64,000 nucleotides of DNA from an uncultured Chitinophaga sp. GTDB taxonomy: Bacteria; Bacteroidota; Bacteroidia; Cytophagales; Cyclobacteriaceae. Position 1 is the stretch's first letter, and each line of letters opens with the position of its first letter. The position numbers were made by a program, and so were the translations under genes. Below, piece by piece: positions 21,036 through 29,515 of the stretch. The notes under the pieces are model-generated. The model ran no database searches and was not told where the DNA came from. It saw nothing but the letters and a program-made list of their open reading frames with translations. The stretch is taken from NCBI GenBank assembly GCA_902168205.1, contig CABHOK010000018.1:248001-312000 (forward strand), read 5' to 3'.

Positions 21036-21485
21036 TTACTTACGAACTACCTTATCGCCAGAGGTATGAGAGGCTATCGCTTTCCAGATGCCGTTGCGTT
21101 TTATAAGAACGTTGGATGACTGGTATATAAACTCATAGTCACCCTTGTCATCTTTACTTTGTATAACGCCCGTACCCGAAACAATAGCAGTATTGTTTTC
21201 AAATATATCCAGCCGTTTTATGTTGAACTTAAATGATTTATAAGCGGGCTTGTTCTTCTTTATATAGGCCAGCTCTTCTTTCTTGCTAGACCATTCACCA
21301 TCAGATCCAATCATCTTGAATTCATCGGCCAGGATTCTGTCTAATAGCACCGTGTCCTGCTCCCGGTATGCCTTGGGCCATTCTACTTCTTTCAGGTGGC
21401 GTAGTGCCTTCTCATCTTCAGCCTTGGTTTGTGCAAGGCTATACCATGCCGGCAGCAGGAATGAAAAGAACAGAATCCACTTCAT
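21036..21485 (-). CDS. Secreted DUF4440-like (NTF2-fold) protein
   Basis: A 149-residue protein with a signal peptide (WILFFSFLLPAWYSLAQ) and the DUF4440 pattern: LKEVEWPKAYREQDTVLLDRILADEF, then YEFIYQSSNVLIKRNGIWKAIASH. It is encoded 7 nt before xdhC and 13 nt after the cytochrome gene in the molybdenum enzyme operon. Only distant similarity to the other NTF2-fold protein of the operon (19318) is apparent by eye. Confidence 0.78.
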   Translation of the reverse strand: MKWILFFSFLLPAWYSLAQTKAEDEKALRHLKEVEWPKAYREQDTVLLDRILADEFKMIGSDGEWSSKKEELAYIKKNKPAYKSFKFNIKRLDIFENNTAIVSGTGVIQSKDDKGDYEFIYQSSNVLIKRNGIWKAIASHTSGDKVVRK

Positions 21486-21498
21486 ATATAGGCGTATA

Positions 21499-21915
21499 TT
21501 ATCGCGCTGTTTTTACTTCTTCCGGCTTAACCGCATCGCCTTTGTTACCCCACGAGTTGCGTACGTAGTTCAATACATCGCTAACTTCTTCGTCTGTGAG
21601 CTCAACGCCAGGCATGTCTCCATTGTAAGTAACGCCATTAACTTTTATCTCTCCGCTTACACCGTGAATCACCTGTTGTATCGAACGTTTTTTGTCGGCC
21701 ATCAGGTAGTCTGATTTAGCCAGGGGAGGAAATACACCTTCCATACCTTCACCCTGTTCCATGTGGCAGTTCATACACTGCGCAGTATATACTTCTTTGC
21801 CCTTGGTTATACTTGCTTTCAAATCAAATTTTGGTTTTTGCTGAAAAGCTGTTAGCGAAAATCCGGTAGCGGCAATGGCAGCAGCGGTTACAAAATAATT
21901 TACCTTCATCTTCAT
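21499..21915 (-). CDS. Periplasmic c-type cytochrome of the molybdenum hydroxylase operon
   Basis: A 138-residue protein with an N-terminal signal segment and a single haem site CMNCH (AQCMNCHMEQGEGM). Candidate Met ligands lie in the NGDMPGVELTDEE segment. It resembles mono-haem class I cytochromes that take electrons from periplasmic IorA/IorB-type enzymes. It lies 77 nt after the catalytic subunit gene. It is visibly paralogous to the cytochrome at 26220: both share PPLAKSDY, a G-E-hydrophobic-x-VNG segment and an AMPG/DMPG segment. Confidence 0.9.
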   Translation of the reverse strand: MKMKVNYFVTAAAIAATGFSLTAFQQKPKFDLKASITKGKEVYTAQCMNCHMEQGEGMEGVFPPLAKSDYLMADKKRSIQQVIHGVSGEIKVNGVTYNGDMPGVELTDEEVSDVLNYVRNSWGNKGDAVKPEEVKTAR

Positions 21916-21992
21916 GCGTTATGTTCTGTTCTTCTGTTTCTAAAGAAATATTTATATTCTTTATACGAGGGCTTTATCTAACTATATATAAA

Positions 21993-24161
21993 CTATACTT
22001 CTTCAAGATTGAACGGCAGCTTGCGAATTCGCTTCGAAGTAAGATCGAATATCGCATTGGTCAGTGCGGGTGCAATAGGAGGTAAGCTTGGTTCACCAAC
22101 ACCTCCGGCCTTCTCGTCATTTTCCATAATGTGAATTTCAATTTCAGGAGTGTCCGTAATGCGTGGCATTTTATAGGTATTGAAATTCTGCTCTACAGCT
22201 TTGCCATCTTTAAAGTGTGTGGCATGTGTAACCGCAGCGCCAAGTCCCATAATTATACTTCCTTCAATTTGAGCTTTAATGATGTCAGGGTTTACATACC
22301 ATCCACAATCCATCACAGCCCATACTTTATCAATCTTAACTTTTCCATCAGCTTTCTTCGATACCTTCACTACTTCACCTACTATACTCGAAAAACTTTC
22401 AGCGATAGCAACGCCATAACCTTCACCTTTCTTTCGGTTCTTCCATCCGGAAACTTCTTCCAGTTTGTTAATCAGTTCATGATAGCGTCCATCATGCAAA
22501 TGAGGTCTTCTGAAATCAAGCGGATCTTTTCCCGCTTTCGCAGCCAGCTCATCCATGAAACTTTCCATCGCGAATGCGTTTGTAGAAGCATATACTGAGC
22601 GCCACCACATTACCGGTATAGGTACATCCAGCGGACTATCAGAGAAGCTATAGTGCTGCAGTGAATTCAGGTACGTTTCCAGGAAACCTTCAGTAGCCGA
22701 ACCGTTGTACGATTTCTTGTCAGCATTGGGCCACTGGTGATCCATGTTCTGGCCGGCCGTACGCATTATATAGGACTCTATATTTCCATTCGCATTAACA
22801 GAGCCTTTGCAATGATACATCATACCCGGACGGAACGGACCTTGTGTAGTATCATCTTCACGTGTCCACACAACTTGTACCGGGGCCTTAACTTCTTTTG
22901 AAATAACAGCGGCTTCGTGTGGATAATCCATAAACGCTTTACGTCCGAAACCTCCACCGAGGAAAGTCATGTTAACGATGATTTTTTCTTTCGGCAAGCT
23001 TAACAGGTTGCTCAGGAAATCCTGAACCCAATCCGGTCCTTGTATAGGTCCCCATATTTCAACTTTATCGTCCTGGTAATGTGCTACACAGTTAAGGGGT
23101 TCCATGCACGCATGCGACTCGTATGGAGTTTCATAAGTCGCTTCGATTTTATTTTCTGATTTTTGATATACAACTTCAGCATCTCCTTTGGTGCGCACCG
23201 AAAGACTGTTGTTACTCTTCAGTGCGTCACTCATGCGGGCGTAGAGTTGCTCGGTGCTCAGGTGTTCAAAACCAGAGTCATCCCATTCTACTTTCAATAC
23301 TTTTCTTCCCTGCATGGCAGACCACAGATTGTCGGCAACCACGGCAACACCTTCACGAAATGTATTGAACACACTCATCTTTACCGGTATCACATGTTTT
23401 ACTCCGGGTACTTTTTTTGTTTCAGTATCATCGAAGCTTTTTACTTTACCATGAAAGCGCGGGTTACGTTCAACCACTGCATATAGCATACCCGGTAATT
23501 TTTTATCGAGGCCAAATATAGCCGAACCATTTGTTTTCAGTGGAGTATCCTGCCGGGGTAATGGCTTGCGTATAATTTTATACTCTTCCGGTAATTTCAG
23601 TTTTACATTTTTTGGAGCTTCCAGTTTGGATGCTTCCTGAACCAGTTCACCATAATGGAATTTCTTGCCAGATGGTTTATGAATTACGCGTCCGCCTTCT
23701 GCGTAGCATTCTGCTTTGGATACATTCCATTTTTTAGCAGCGGCTTCGATCAGCATTTCGCGTGCTGTAGCACTTAGCTTTAAAAGTTTTTTATAGGTAC
23801 CGCGTATCGTTGAACTTCCACCGGTAATCTGACTTCCATACTTCGCGTTGTTACCCTGCGCGAAGACTATATTTATATCGCTCAGGTTTACTTCCAGTTC
23901 TTCGGCTATCATTTGTGGAACAGATTGAAAAGAACCTTGTCCCATTTCAGAGCGGTGATTGGTAATGGTAACTTTACCATTGGTATCAATGGTTATCCAG
24001 GCGTTCATTTCAATGCCCAGGTTTTCTGCCGCTTCCGGAGTTATAATCTCGGCTTCTTTACCCGCAGCCTGCGAGTAAAGCCCCAAGGTTAATGCAGCAC
24101 CGGTAAGACTGGAGAATTTAATAAAATTTCTCCGTGATATATTTTTAGATATTGCTTCCAT
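21993..24161 (-). CDS. Molybdenum hydroxylase large subunit, IorB type (xanthine dehydrogenase family)
   Basis: This is the molybdopterin-binding catalytic subunit of an aldehyde or N-heterocycle oxidising enzyme. The 722 residues begin with a twin-arginine signal (SRRNFIKFSSLTGAALTLG), so the folded enzyme is probably exported. Cofactor loops such as GGGFGRKAFMDYPHEA and GQNMDHQWPNAD are present, and the catalytic Glu of the family is seen in GGVGEPSLPP (about E690). The layout resembles the isoquinoline 1-oxidoreductase beta subunit. The 2Fe-2S partner is encoded upstream and a cytochrome c downstream. The substrate cannot be deduced. Confidence 0.94.
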   Translation of the reverse strand: MEAISKNISRRNFIKFSSLTGAALTLGLYSQAAGKEAEIITPEAAENLGIEMNAWITIDTNGKVTITNHRSEMGQGSFQSVPQMIAEELEVNLSDINIVFAQGNNAKYGSQITGGSSTIRGTYKKLLKLSATAREMLIEAAAKKWNVSKAECYAEGGRVIHKPSGKKFHYGELVQEASKLEAPKNVKLKLPEEYKIIRKPLPRQDTPLKTNGSAIFGLDKKLPGMLYAVVERNPRFHGKVKSFDDTETKKVPGVKHVIPVKMSVFNTFREGVAVVADNLWSAMQGRKVLKVEWDDSGFEHLSTEQLYARMSDALKSNNSLSVRTKGDAEVVYQKSENKIEATYETPYESHACMEPLNCVAHYQDDKVEIWGPIQGPDWVQDFLSNLLSLPKEKIIVNMTFLGGGFGRKAFMDYPHEAAVISKEVKAPVQVVWTREDDTTQGPFRPGMMYHCKGSVNANGNIESYIMRTAGQNMDHQWPNADKKSYNGSATEGFLETYLNSLQHYSFSDSPLDVPIPVMWWRSVYASTNAFAMESFMDELAAKAGKDPLDFRRPHLHDGRYHELINKLEEVSGWKNRKKGEGYGVAIAESFSSIVGEVVKVSKKADGKVKIDKVWAVMDCGWYVNPDIIKAQIEGSIIMGLGAAVTHATHFKDGKAVEQNFNTYKMPRITDTPEIEIHIMENDEKAGGVGEPSLPPIAPALTNAIFDLTSKRIRKLPFNLEEV

Positions 24162-24262
24162 GGTATAGCTGTAAAAGTATATATGTAAAGTATAAACAAT
24201 GATGTAATGCCAGCAACAGGACAGACTATATATAGTCCTGATCTTACTGAAAGCATCAATGT

Positions 24263-24742
24263 TTATTTGATGCTCGCTTTTTGATTCATCAGTTGTGAAG
24301 CGGCTTTAATCGCTTTACGAATGCGTGGGTATGTACCGCAGCGGCAGATGTGTCCCTGCATAGCGGTGTCGATATCTTTATCGGTTGGATTAGGCGTTTT
24401 CTTGAGTAAAGCAGTTGCCGCCATGATCTGGCCGGACTGGCAATAGCCACATTGAGGTACCTGCTCGGCAATCCAGGCTTGTTGCACCGGGTGTGAGTTG
24501 TCAGTCGAAAGTCCTTCGATCGTAACAATATCTTTGTTGGCTGCGGCAGATACCGGGATGGAGCATGAGCGCACCGGTGTACCTCCGAGGTGTACTGTGC
24601 AGGCTCCGCATTGAGCAATACCACAACCATACTTAGTGCCGGTTAATCCTACTACATCGCGTATAGCCCAGAGTAGTGGCATTTTAGGATCAACATCTAC
24701 CGTATGTGTTTTGTTGTTGATTTTAAGCGTGAGAGATGCCAT
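24263..24742 (-). CDS. Molybdenum hydroxylase 2Fe-2S subunit, IorA type
   Basis: A 159-residue protein carrying two 2Fe-2S clusters that pass electrons from the molybdenum centre. The plant-type ferredoxin motif is [14 protein letters not shown] with a later Cys (PVRSC). The second cluster is in CGYCQSGQ and CRCGTYPRI. It has no signal peptide, so it presumably travels with the twin-arginine-tagged large subunit. It is the first gene of the operon; 101 nt separate it from the large subunit gene. Confidence 0.95.
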   Translation of the reverse strand: MASLTLKINNKTHTVDVDPKMPLLWAIRDVVGLTGTKYGCGIAQCGACTVHLGGTPVRSCSIPVSAAANKDIVTIEGLSTDNSHPVQQAWIAEQVPQCGYCQSGQIMAATALLKKTPNPTDKDIDTAMQGHICRCGTYPRIRKAIKAASQLMNQKASIK

Positions 24743-24968
24743 GATAGTTATTTTGGGTTGGAATTAAGGAAAGTTACGAAATTACCCGGAACGTGTTGTC
24801 ACCCAAGTGACGGAGAGTTAACCGCGGGATTCAAAAAAATGCTTATGACGTATGAACGGTTATTTGTGGAAGACGAAAGACATGATAAATTCTGGCATAA
24901 TTTTTTGAATACACCGCGAAACAGATAGCGCTAAAGTGTTATATATTTCAAAACTTAAACAGATCAGT

Positions 24969-25394
24969 ATGAAAAAGAGTATGATGTTGTGCCTGATGTT
25001 GTGTGCAGGAATAAGTGTAATGGCACAGACGAAGTTGCAGGTAACGGTAAAGAAAATTAAAGGACATAAGGGAGATATTCTGGTAGGCTTGTTCGATAAC
25101 GACAAGGACTTCCCGAGAAATGCCAGGGAAGGTAAAATTGCCAAAGCATCGGGCGATGAAGTTACGGTGGTATTTGAAAATCTTAAACCCGGAAAGTATG
25201 CCGTAAGTGTTTTGCACGATGCCAACCGGAATAAGGATATGGATAAAAATAAACTCGGTATACCGAAAGAAGGCTTTGGCTTTTCGAACAATGCCATGGG
25301 CGCTGTCGGACCTCCATCCTTCGAAAAAGCCCAGATCGATCTGCAGCCAGACCAAAAAGACCTCGACATCAGCATCGACATGAAGTATATGTAG
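24969..25394 (+). CDS. Secreted DUF2141 domain protein
   Basis: A 141-residue protein with a signal peptide (MMLCLMLCAGISVMAQ) and the DUF2141 pattern: GDILVGLFDNDKDFPRN, then GKYAVSVLHDANRNKDMDKN and GFGFSNNAMG. The family is of unknown function, with a predicted beta-sandwich. The ATG at 24969 places the signal peptide at the true N-terminus; a longer frame from 24936 only adds an unrelated lead. It stands alone between two - strand operons. The 226-nt gap upstream contains no clear promoter. Confidence 0.85.
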   Translation: MKKSMMLCLMLCAGISVMAQTKLQVTVKKIKGHKGDILVGLFDNDKDFPRNAREGKIAKASGDEVTVVFENLKPGKYAVSVLHDANRNKDMDKNKLGIPKEGFGFSNNAMGAVGPPSFEKAQIDLQPDQKDLDISIDMKYM

Positions 25395-25436
25395 GAGCTG
25401 TACGTGCACACGTAAACACCTACACGCGTATCAACA

Positions 25437-26201
25437 TCATTCAATTTCGCGCAGTAACTGCGAACAACGTTCCTTGCGCGGCAAATCATCAGGCTCCTTC
25501 GGAGGCAAAGCAAGAGCTTGCTTCAGGAGCCTGATTGCTTTTTCATCCTCCCCTTCATAGTGACAAGCCGAAGCTTCTCCGAAAAGAAAGAGTATAGTAT
25601 TAGGTTGAAGTATACTTGCCTTTTTGAAATTCTCGATCGCAGCTTCCATCGATATACCATCGGGTAAACCACCAAAGAAAAGCTTGCAGGCCATTTGTTC
25701 AATCCAGGTGAGGCGTGCCAATTCAAAGTGCCACTTGCCGAGTATAAAATAAGCCGGGGCAAAGGTAGAATCCAGTTTCAAAAGTGTCTCAGCTTCCAGG
25801 CGTATCGTTTTCGCATCCTGAATTTTTTCGCGTGGCGAGCCCGCTACTTCGGTCATCAGTCCGATAGCGATAATATAGGCTAAATGTGTTTCCGTATTGT
25901 TTTTGTCTAACGCTATAGCACGCACTGCATACGCCTTGGCGCGTGCATAATAGTTCTGCTTGTCTTCTTTCTTATCGAGTGGTAAACGTCCGCCAATGTT
26001 TGATAGCATGCGACTGGCATGTGTTAGTGCTTGCGCGTGATTGGGGTGCGTCTTGATGAATAACTCATACTTCTGCAAAGCAGGCTCAACTTTGAAATCT
26101 TTTTCAAGAACAAGTCCTTCGGAAAAAAGATCAGGCGTTTGCCCGAATGAGGAGAAGAAGATAAAGTATAGAACAACTATACTTCCGGTAAATTTAGTCA
26201 T
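25437..26201 (-). CDS. Secreted TPR-containing protein
   Basis: About 254 residues with a signal peptide (SIVVLYFIFFSSFGQ) and several TPR-like helical pairs, such as LQKYELFIKTHPNHAQAL, AYAVRAIALDKNNTETHLA and KAIRLLKQALALPP. It probably acts in protein-protein contacts in the periplasm. The ATG at 26201 is chosen over an in-frame TTG at 26216 because it starts directly before the signal peptide. It lies 18 nt after the cytochrome gene and is the last gene of the cytochrome-SCO-HemJ-MOSC cluster. Confidence 0.75.
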   Translation of the reverse strand: MTKFTGSIVVLYFIFFSSFGQTPDLFSEGLVLEKDFKVEPALQKYELFIKTHPNHAQALTHASRMLSNIGGRLPLDKKEDKQNYYARAKAYAVRAIALDKNNTETHLAYIIAIGLMTEVAGSPREKIQDAKTIRLEAETLLKLDSTFAPAYFILGKWHFELARLTWIEQMACKLFFGGLPDGISMEAAIENFKKASILQPNTILFLFGEASACHYEGEDEKAIRLLKQALALPPKEPDDLPRKERCSQLLREIE

Positions 26202-26219
26202 GCGTCCCTCTCTCAAATT

Positions 26220-26690
26220 TTATTTAGATACAGATCCTTCCTTGCAATTATCCAGTATCCGGCTTACATCTTGTAACTCGATGCTGTCGCGTTGGTGTTC
26301 CCAGGTATTATACAGATAGGTTGCAATCTCGGCTATCTCCAGGTCAGAGAGGGAAGGTATACCGGGCATAGCCTTGTTGAAACTTTTTCCATTTACGGTA
26401 AGCTCGCCTTCCATGCCATAGCGCATCAGGCAGATTACCGATTCAAAATTAGTATCGACATAATCAGACTTGGCCAGGGGCGGATATAGCAGGCCGAGCC
26501 CGGTTCCATTTTTCTGGTGGCAGTTACTGCAATGCTTTATATAAAGCTGCTCACCGTGCACGTAGTACTGCTGTTGCTTAACAGAAGATGCAACTGAAAT
26601 ATTGGAATCAGATTTTTTACCTGAACAATATTGAAAACAGAATGCTAAAAGCAGAATGCCAAGAGCTATCGATATATACTGTATCTTCAT
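26220..26690 (-). CDS. Lipoprotein c-type cytochrome
   Basis: About 156 residues: a hydrophobic N-terminus ending in a possible lipobox (CFQYCSGKK), a haem site CSNCH (IKHCSNCHQKNGTG) and a likely axial Met in NKAMPGIPSLSDLE. The start at 26690 is preferred because it begins at the signal peptide and avoids overlap with the SCO gene; an ATG at 26723 is possible. It is the paralogue of the cytochrome at 21499. Its position directly after a SCO gene suggests a copper or respiratory context, but no oxidase or nitrite reductase subunit is encoded nearby. Confidence 0.88.
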   Translation of the reverse strand: MKIQYISIALGILLLAFCFQYCSGKKSDSNISVASSVKQQQYYVHGEQLYIKHCSNCHQKNGTGLGLLYPPLAKSDYVDTNFESVICLMRYGMEGELTVNGKSFNKAMPGIPSLSDLEIAEIATYLYNTWEHQRDSIELQDVSRILDNCKEGSVSK

Positions 26691-26712
26691 CTTTACGCTT
26701 TCTGCTGCAAGC

Positions 26713-27363
26713 TTACTTGGCATACTCTTTCTTCAGGCGCTGAATTTCTGCGAGAAGGCGATTTACATCTTCTTCTTTTGTACCATCGTACTTGCCGCGT
26801 ATTCTTTTGTCCTTGTCGATCAGCAGAAATGCACCGCTGTGAATGAAGCCATCCGGTTCGGACTTGTCTTCCATCGCGGTAGCGAAGTAACTGGTCTGCG
26901 CTATTTTATAGATGTCTTCTTTGGAGCCGGTAACAAAATGCCATTTGTTACTCTTCACACCGAGGCGCTCGGCATAGTCGTGCAGTAATCCAACCGTATC
27001 GTACTCCGGATCTATACTGTGCGAGAGCAGCAATACATCGGGTTCATTTTGAATCGAATCATATACCCGGAGCATTTGCGTTTTCATGATCGGACAAATG
27101 GTACGGCACGAAGTAAAGAAGAAGTCGGCTACATATATTTTGTCTTTAAACGTTTCGTTAGTAACAAATGCACTGTCCTGGTCAACAAACTTAAAGTCAG
27201 CAATGGTATGATATATAGTATCACCACCCTGTACTTCTTTTTCACCGAAGATCGGAAGAGCGGCTTCTTTCTTTTCTGTGCACGATGCGAACAGAAGACC
27301 TGCTGCCACCGCCAGGAACATTACAAATTTTACCACACTGTTATTTGCCATTGACTTAATCAT
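26713..27363 (-). CDS. SCO1/SenC family lipoprotein (copper chaperone/thioredoxin fold)
   Basis: A 216-residue protein with a lipoprotein signal (LAVAAGLLFASC) and the SCO copper-binding motif CxxxC in FFTSCRTICPIM; the distal His is in FIHSGAFLLID. SCO proteins deliver copper to the CuA site of cytochrome oxidase or act as thiol reductases. It overlaps the start of the HemJ-like gene by a few nt (an internal ATG at 27351 is also possible) and precedes a cytochrome c gene, so the three are likely cotranscribed. Confidence 0.93.
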   Translation of the reverse strand: MIKSMANNSVVKFVMFLAVAAGLLFASCTEKKEAALPIFGEKEVQGGDTIYHTIADFKFVDQDSAFVTNETFKDKIYVADFFFTSCRTICPIMKTQMLRVYDSIQNEPDVLLLSHSIDPEYDTVGLLHDYAERLGVKSNKWHFVTGSKEDIYKIAQTSYFATAMEDKSEPDGFIHSGAFLLIDKDKRIRGKYDGTKEEDVNRLLAEIQRLKKEYAK

Positions 27364-27892
27364 CTTTTCTGAATTTTTTATAAACCTTCATGCCTGTCAT
27401 AATCAGTATAACTACTGCGAGCAACCCTGCGAGTCCCCACAGCATGCTCAAGGCATTTTTTAATACGATCAAAAATACAATACTGATCAAAAATAACGTA
27501 GACACTTCATTCCACAAACGCATTTGCTGCGATGTATATTTCACGGTTCCTTTTTTAAGTTGATTCAATATTATTTGCAACGAAACATGGTATAGATACA
27601 ACAGGAAAACCAGCGTAAGCTTCATGTGCATAAAACCCATGCTTAGCCATTCAGGTTGATTGATGAGAAGCGATGTTCCCATCCCCAACGTAATAATAGC
27701 CGAAGGCCATGTAATGCCATACCACAGACGCGAAGCCATCAGGTTAAGTTGCCTTAAGAGTATACTCTTTTCAGGTTCCGGTTTAGCGTGCGATTCGATG
27801 ATATATACAAAAAGCCTCGGCATATAGAAAAGTCCGGCAAACCACGTAACAATAAAAATGATGTGAACAGCTTTAAGATAAAGGGACGTCAT
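27356..27892 (-). CDS. HemJ-like membrane protein (protoporphyrinogen oxidase family, formerly UPF0093/CopD-like)
   Basis: About 178 residues with four or five membrane segments. The family marks are the N-terminal LKAVHIIFIVTWFAGLFYMP with its His, and HMKLTLVFLLYLYH with Lys and His. HemJ converts protoporphyrinogen IX to protoporphyrin IX in many bacteria lacking HemG and HemY. The start at 27892 fits the family; an upstream ATG at 27916 would overlap the MOSC gene. Neighbouring cytochrome and SCO genes fit a haem-related job. Confidence 0.82.
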   Translation of the reverse strand: MTSLYLKAVHIIFIVTWFAGLFYMPRLFVYIIESHAKPEPEKSILLRQLNLMASRLWYGITWPSAIITLGMGTSLLINQPEWLSMGFMHMKLTLVFLLYLYHVSLQIILNQLKKGTVKYTSQQMRLWNEVSTLFLISIVFLIVLKNALSMLWGLAGLLAVVILIMTGMKVYKKFRKDD

Positions 27893-27908
27893 GTGATCTG
27901 TATATAAA

Positions 27909-28706
27909 TTATCCAAGTGTTATTTTATCCCCGACTTTTACTTCTGTATGATGGGTTGCAACGAGGTTTTGTCCGAAATATACTTTGCTATTCCGTGTGC
28001 GATACGATGCGAGTGTCTTCAACGGTTCAGCACCTTTCTCGGCAGTGTCTTGGTTCACCGTAGTGAGCACGCAACGTGCACAAGGTTTAACCGCTATAAA
28101 ACCATTGCTGCCAATTTGAAAGTTCCGCCAGTGATCTTCTTCAAACGGCTCGCCCCCGGTAAAAACAAAATTAGGTCTGAAACGATTCATCGGCACTGGT
28201 TCTTTTAAGCGTGCATTCAGATCATCTAATGATGATTGTCCTATAATCAGAAACGGGTACGCATCGGCAAGACTTACATGTTCATCGTTTACTTTATAGG
28301 CGGGGTCAACGGGACGCTCATATTCTTCCGGGAAAAATACCAGTTTGCATTGGATGTCCAGGCGTTCGGTAAACCATGCGCTATAGGTGGTATTTACTTC
28401 ATGTGCCTGCACTATATTCTCCCATATCTGAACTGAAACGGCTGGTTCATTCAACGGTGGTACGATGGGTATAGTAAGTATGTCTTGGTGATGCTGTACG
28501 ATAAGAGTGCTGTCGTTTATGGAAAGTTTGAACAACGCCATTTTGGGATATACACGCTGGGTCATAAATTTTCCGTTCTCGTCTACCAGCATAAACCGTC
28601 TGTCATATAAAAGACCTTTTTCAATAACTTTGCTGGATGATAAACGTATTCCTCCCAATGATTTCACCGGGTAAATCCAGATTTCACTAAGCGTTAACTC
28701 CTTCAT
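27909..28706 (-). CDS. MOSC domain protein, YcbX/mARC-like
   Basis: A 265-residue protein with an N-terminal MOSC beta-barrel (LSEIWIYPVKSLGGIRL) and a C-terminal MOSC domain. The conserved Cys that coordinates molybdenum in YcbX and mARC is seen in KPCARCVLTTV. These enzymes reduce N-hydroxylated compounds using molybdenum cofactor. Unlike Escherichia coli YcbX there is no C-terminal ferredoxin domain, so an external electron donor is needed. It is divergent from a Crp/Fnr gene with only 36 bp between the starts, and it lies about 3 kb from the molybdenum hydroxylase operon. Confidence 0.88.
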   Translation of the reverse strand: MKELTLSEIWIYPVKSLGGIRLSSSKVIEKGLLYDRRFMLVDENGKFMTQRVYPKMALFKLSINDSTLIVQHHQDILTIPIVPPLNEPAVSVQIWENIVQAHEVNTTYSAWFTERLDIQCKLVFFPEEYERPVDPAYKVNDEHVSLADAYPFLIIGQSSLDDLNARLKEPVPMNRFRPNFVFTGGEPFEEDHWRNFQIGSNGFIAVKPCARCVLTTVNQDTAEKGAEPLKTLASYRTRNSKVYFGQNLVATHHTEVKVGDKITLG

Positions 28707-28742
28707 GCGGTATATCAGTAATTTTATATGAACTAGGCAGGT

Positions 28743-29426
28743 ATGGCAACTTCTTCAGCAGCAGCACTCTGGTACTTCGAAAGCGTAAATCTTTACCATA
28801 TTCTTTGCCCGCACAAAGTAAAGAAGATGGGCGATAAGCACGAGTTTATCCGCTATAAAAAAGATGACTTTGTTTATGTGCCGGAAGATACTGCCTCCAA
28901 TATTTACCTGATCGTGGATGGAAGAATCAAGATCGGCCATTATCTGGATGATGGTAAAGAAGTCGTGTCGTCTATTCTCACTACTGGAGAGATCTTCGGA
29001 GAGCTTGCGCTGGCAGGTGAAGATACCCGCAGGGATTTTGCTCAGGCCATGTGCGATGCGGTAATATGCCCGCTTACCATAGAAGAACTCAAGGCCCTGA
29101 TGTTCGAGAATAAAGAACTTAGCTTTAAGATATTAAAATTGATAGGCCTGCGGTTAATGAAGCTGGAGCGTAAACTCGAACTTCTTGTTTTTAAAGATGC
29201 CCGCACCCGCGTGATTGAATTTCTGAAAGATACCGCTACCTGGAAAGGACAACGCGTAGGTTTCGAAACCATGATACCAACCAAACTTACCCATAAAGAT
29301 ATTGCTGCATTGACGGGTACATCACGCCAAACCGTTACCACCATTCTGAATGAATTGAAAGAACAGAACCTGATCAACTTCGACCGTAAAAAGATTCTCA
29401 TCCGCGATATCAACAACCTGCGGTAA
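28743..29426 (+). CDS. Crp/Fnr family transcriptional regulator
   Basis: A 227-residue regulator: an N-terminal cyclic-nucleotide-binding-like beta roll (YKKDDFVYVPEDTASNIYLI, then GEIFGELALAGED) and a C-terminal winged helix-turn-helix (LTHKDIAALTGTSRQTVTTILNEL). The N-terminal LCPHK segment occurs in many Bacteroidota homologues; I see no Fnr-type four-Cys cluster. It is divergent from the MOSC-HemJ-SCO-cytochrome cluster with 36 bp between starts, so it may control that cluster and itself. The effector is unknown. Confidence 0.92.
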   Translation: MATSSAAALWYFESVNLYHILCPHKVKKMGDKHEFIRYKKDDFVYVPEDTASNIYLIVDGRIKIGHYLDDGKEVVSSILTTGEIFGELALAGEDTRRDFAQAMCDAVICPLTIEELKALMFENKELSFKILKLIGLRLMKLERKLELLVFKDARTRVIEFLKDTATWKGQRVGFETMIPTKLTHKDIAALTGTSRQTVTTILNELKEQNLINFDRKKILIRDINNLR

Positions 29427-29515
29427 AGCAAACGTTGCACAATGCGGGGCCCTGTCGCCCGCGCGACACTATATACTTTTGTTGCTGCATAGCTTTGGTA
29501 TAAAATACCCCGGCT

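Noticed and set aside
22131-22598. 155-residue + strand frame inside the molybdenum hydroxylase gene
   Set aside because: It is antisense to well-conserved IorB sequence; no signal, domain or promoter.
24839-24928. Short frame (about 29 residues) in the gap between the IorA and DUF2141 genes
   Set aside because: Too short, no known motif and no promoter; it could be a remnant, but nothing supports it.
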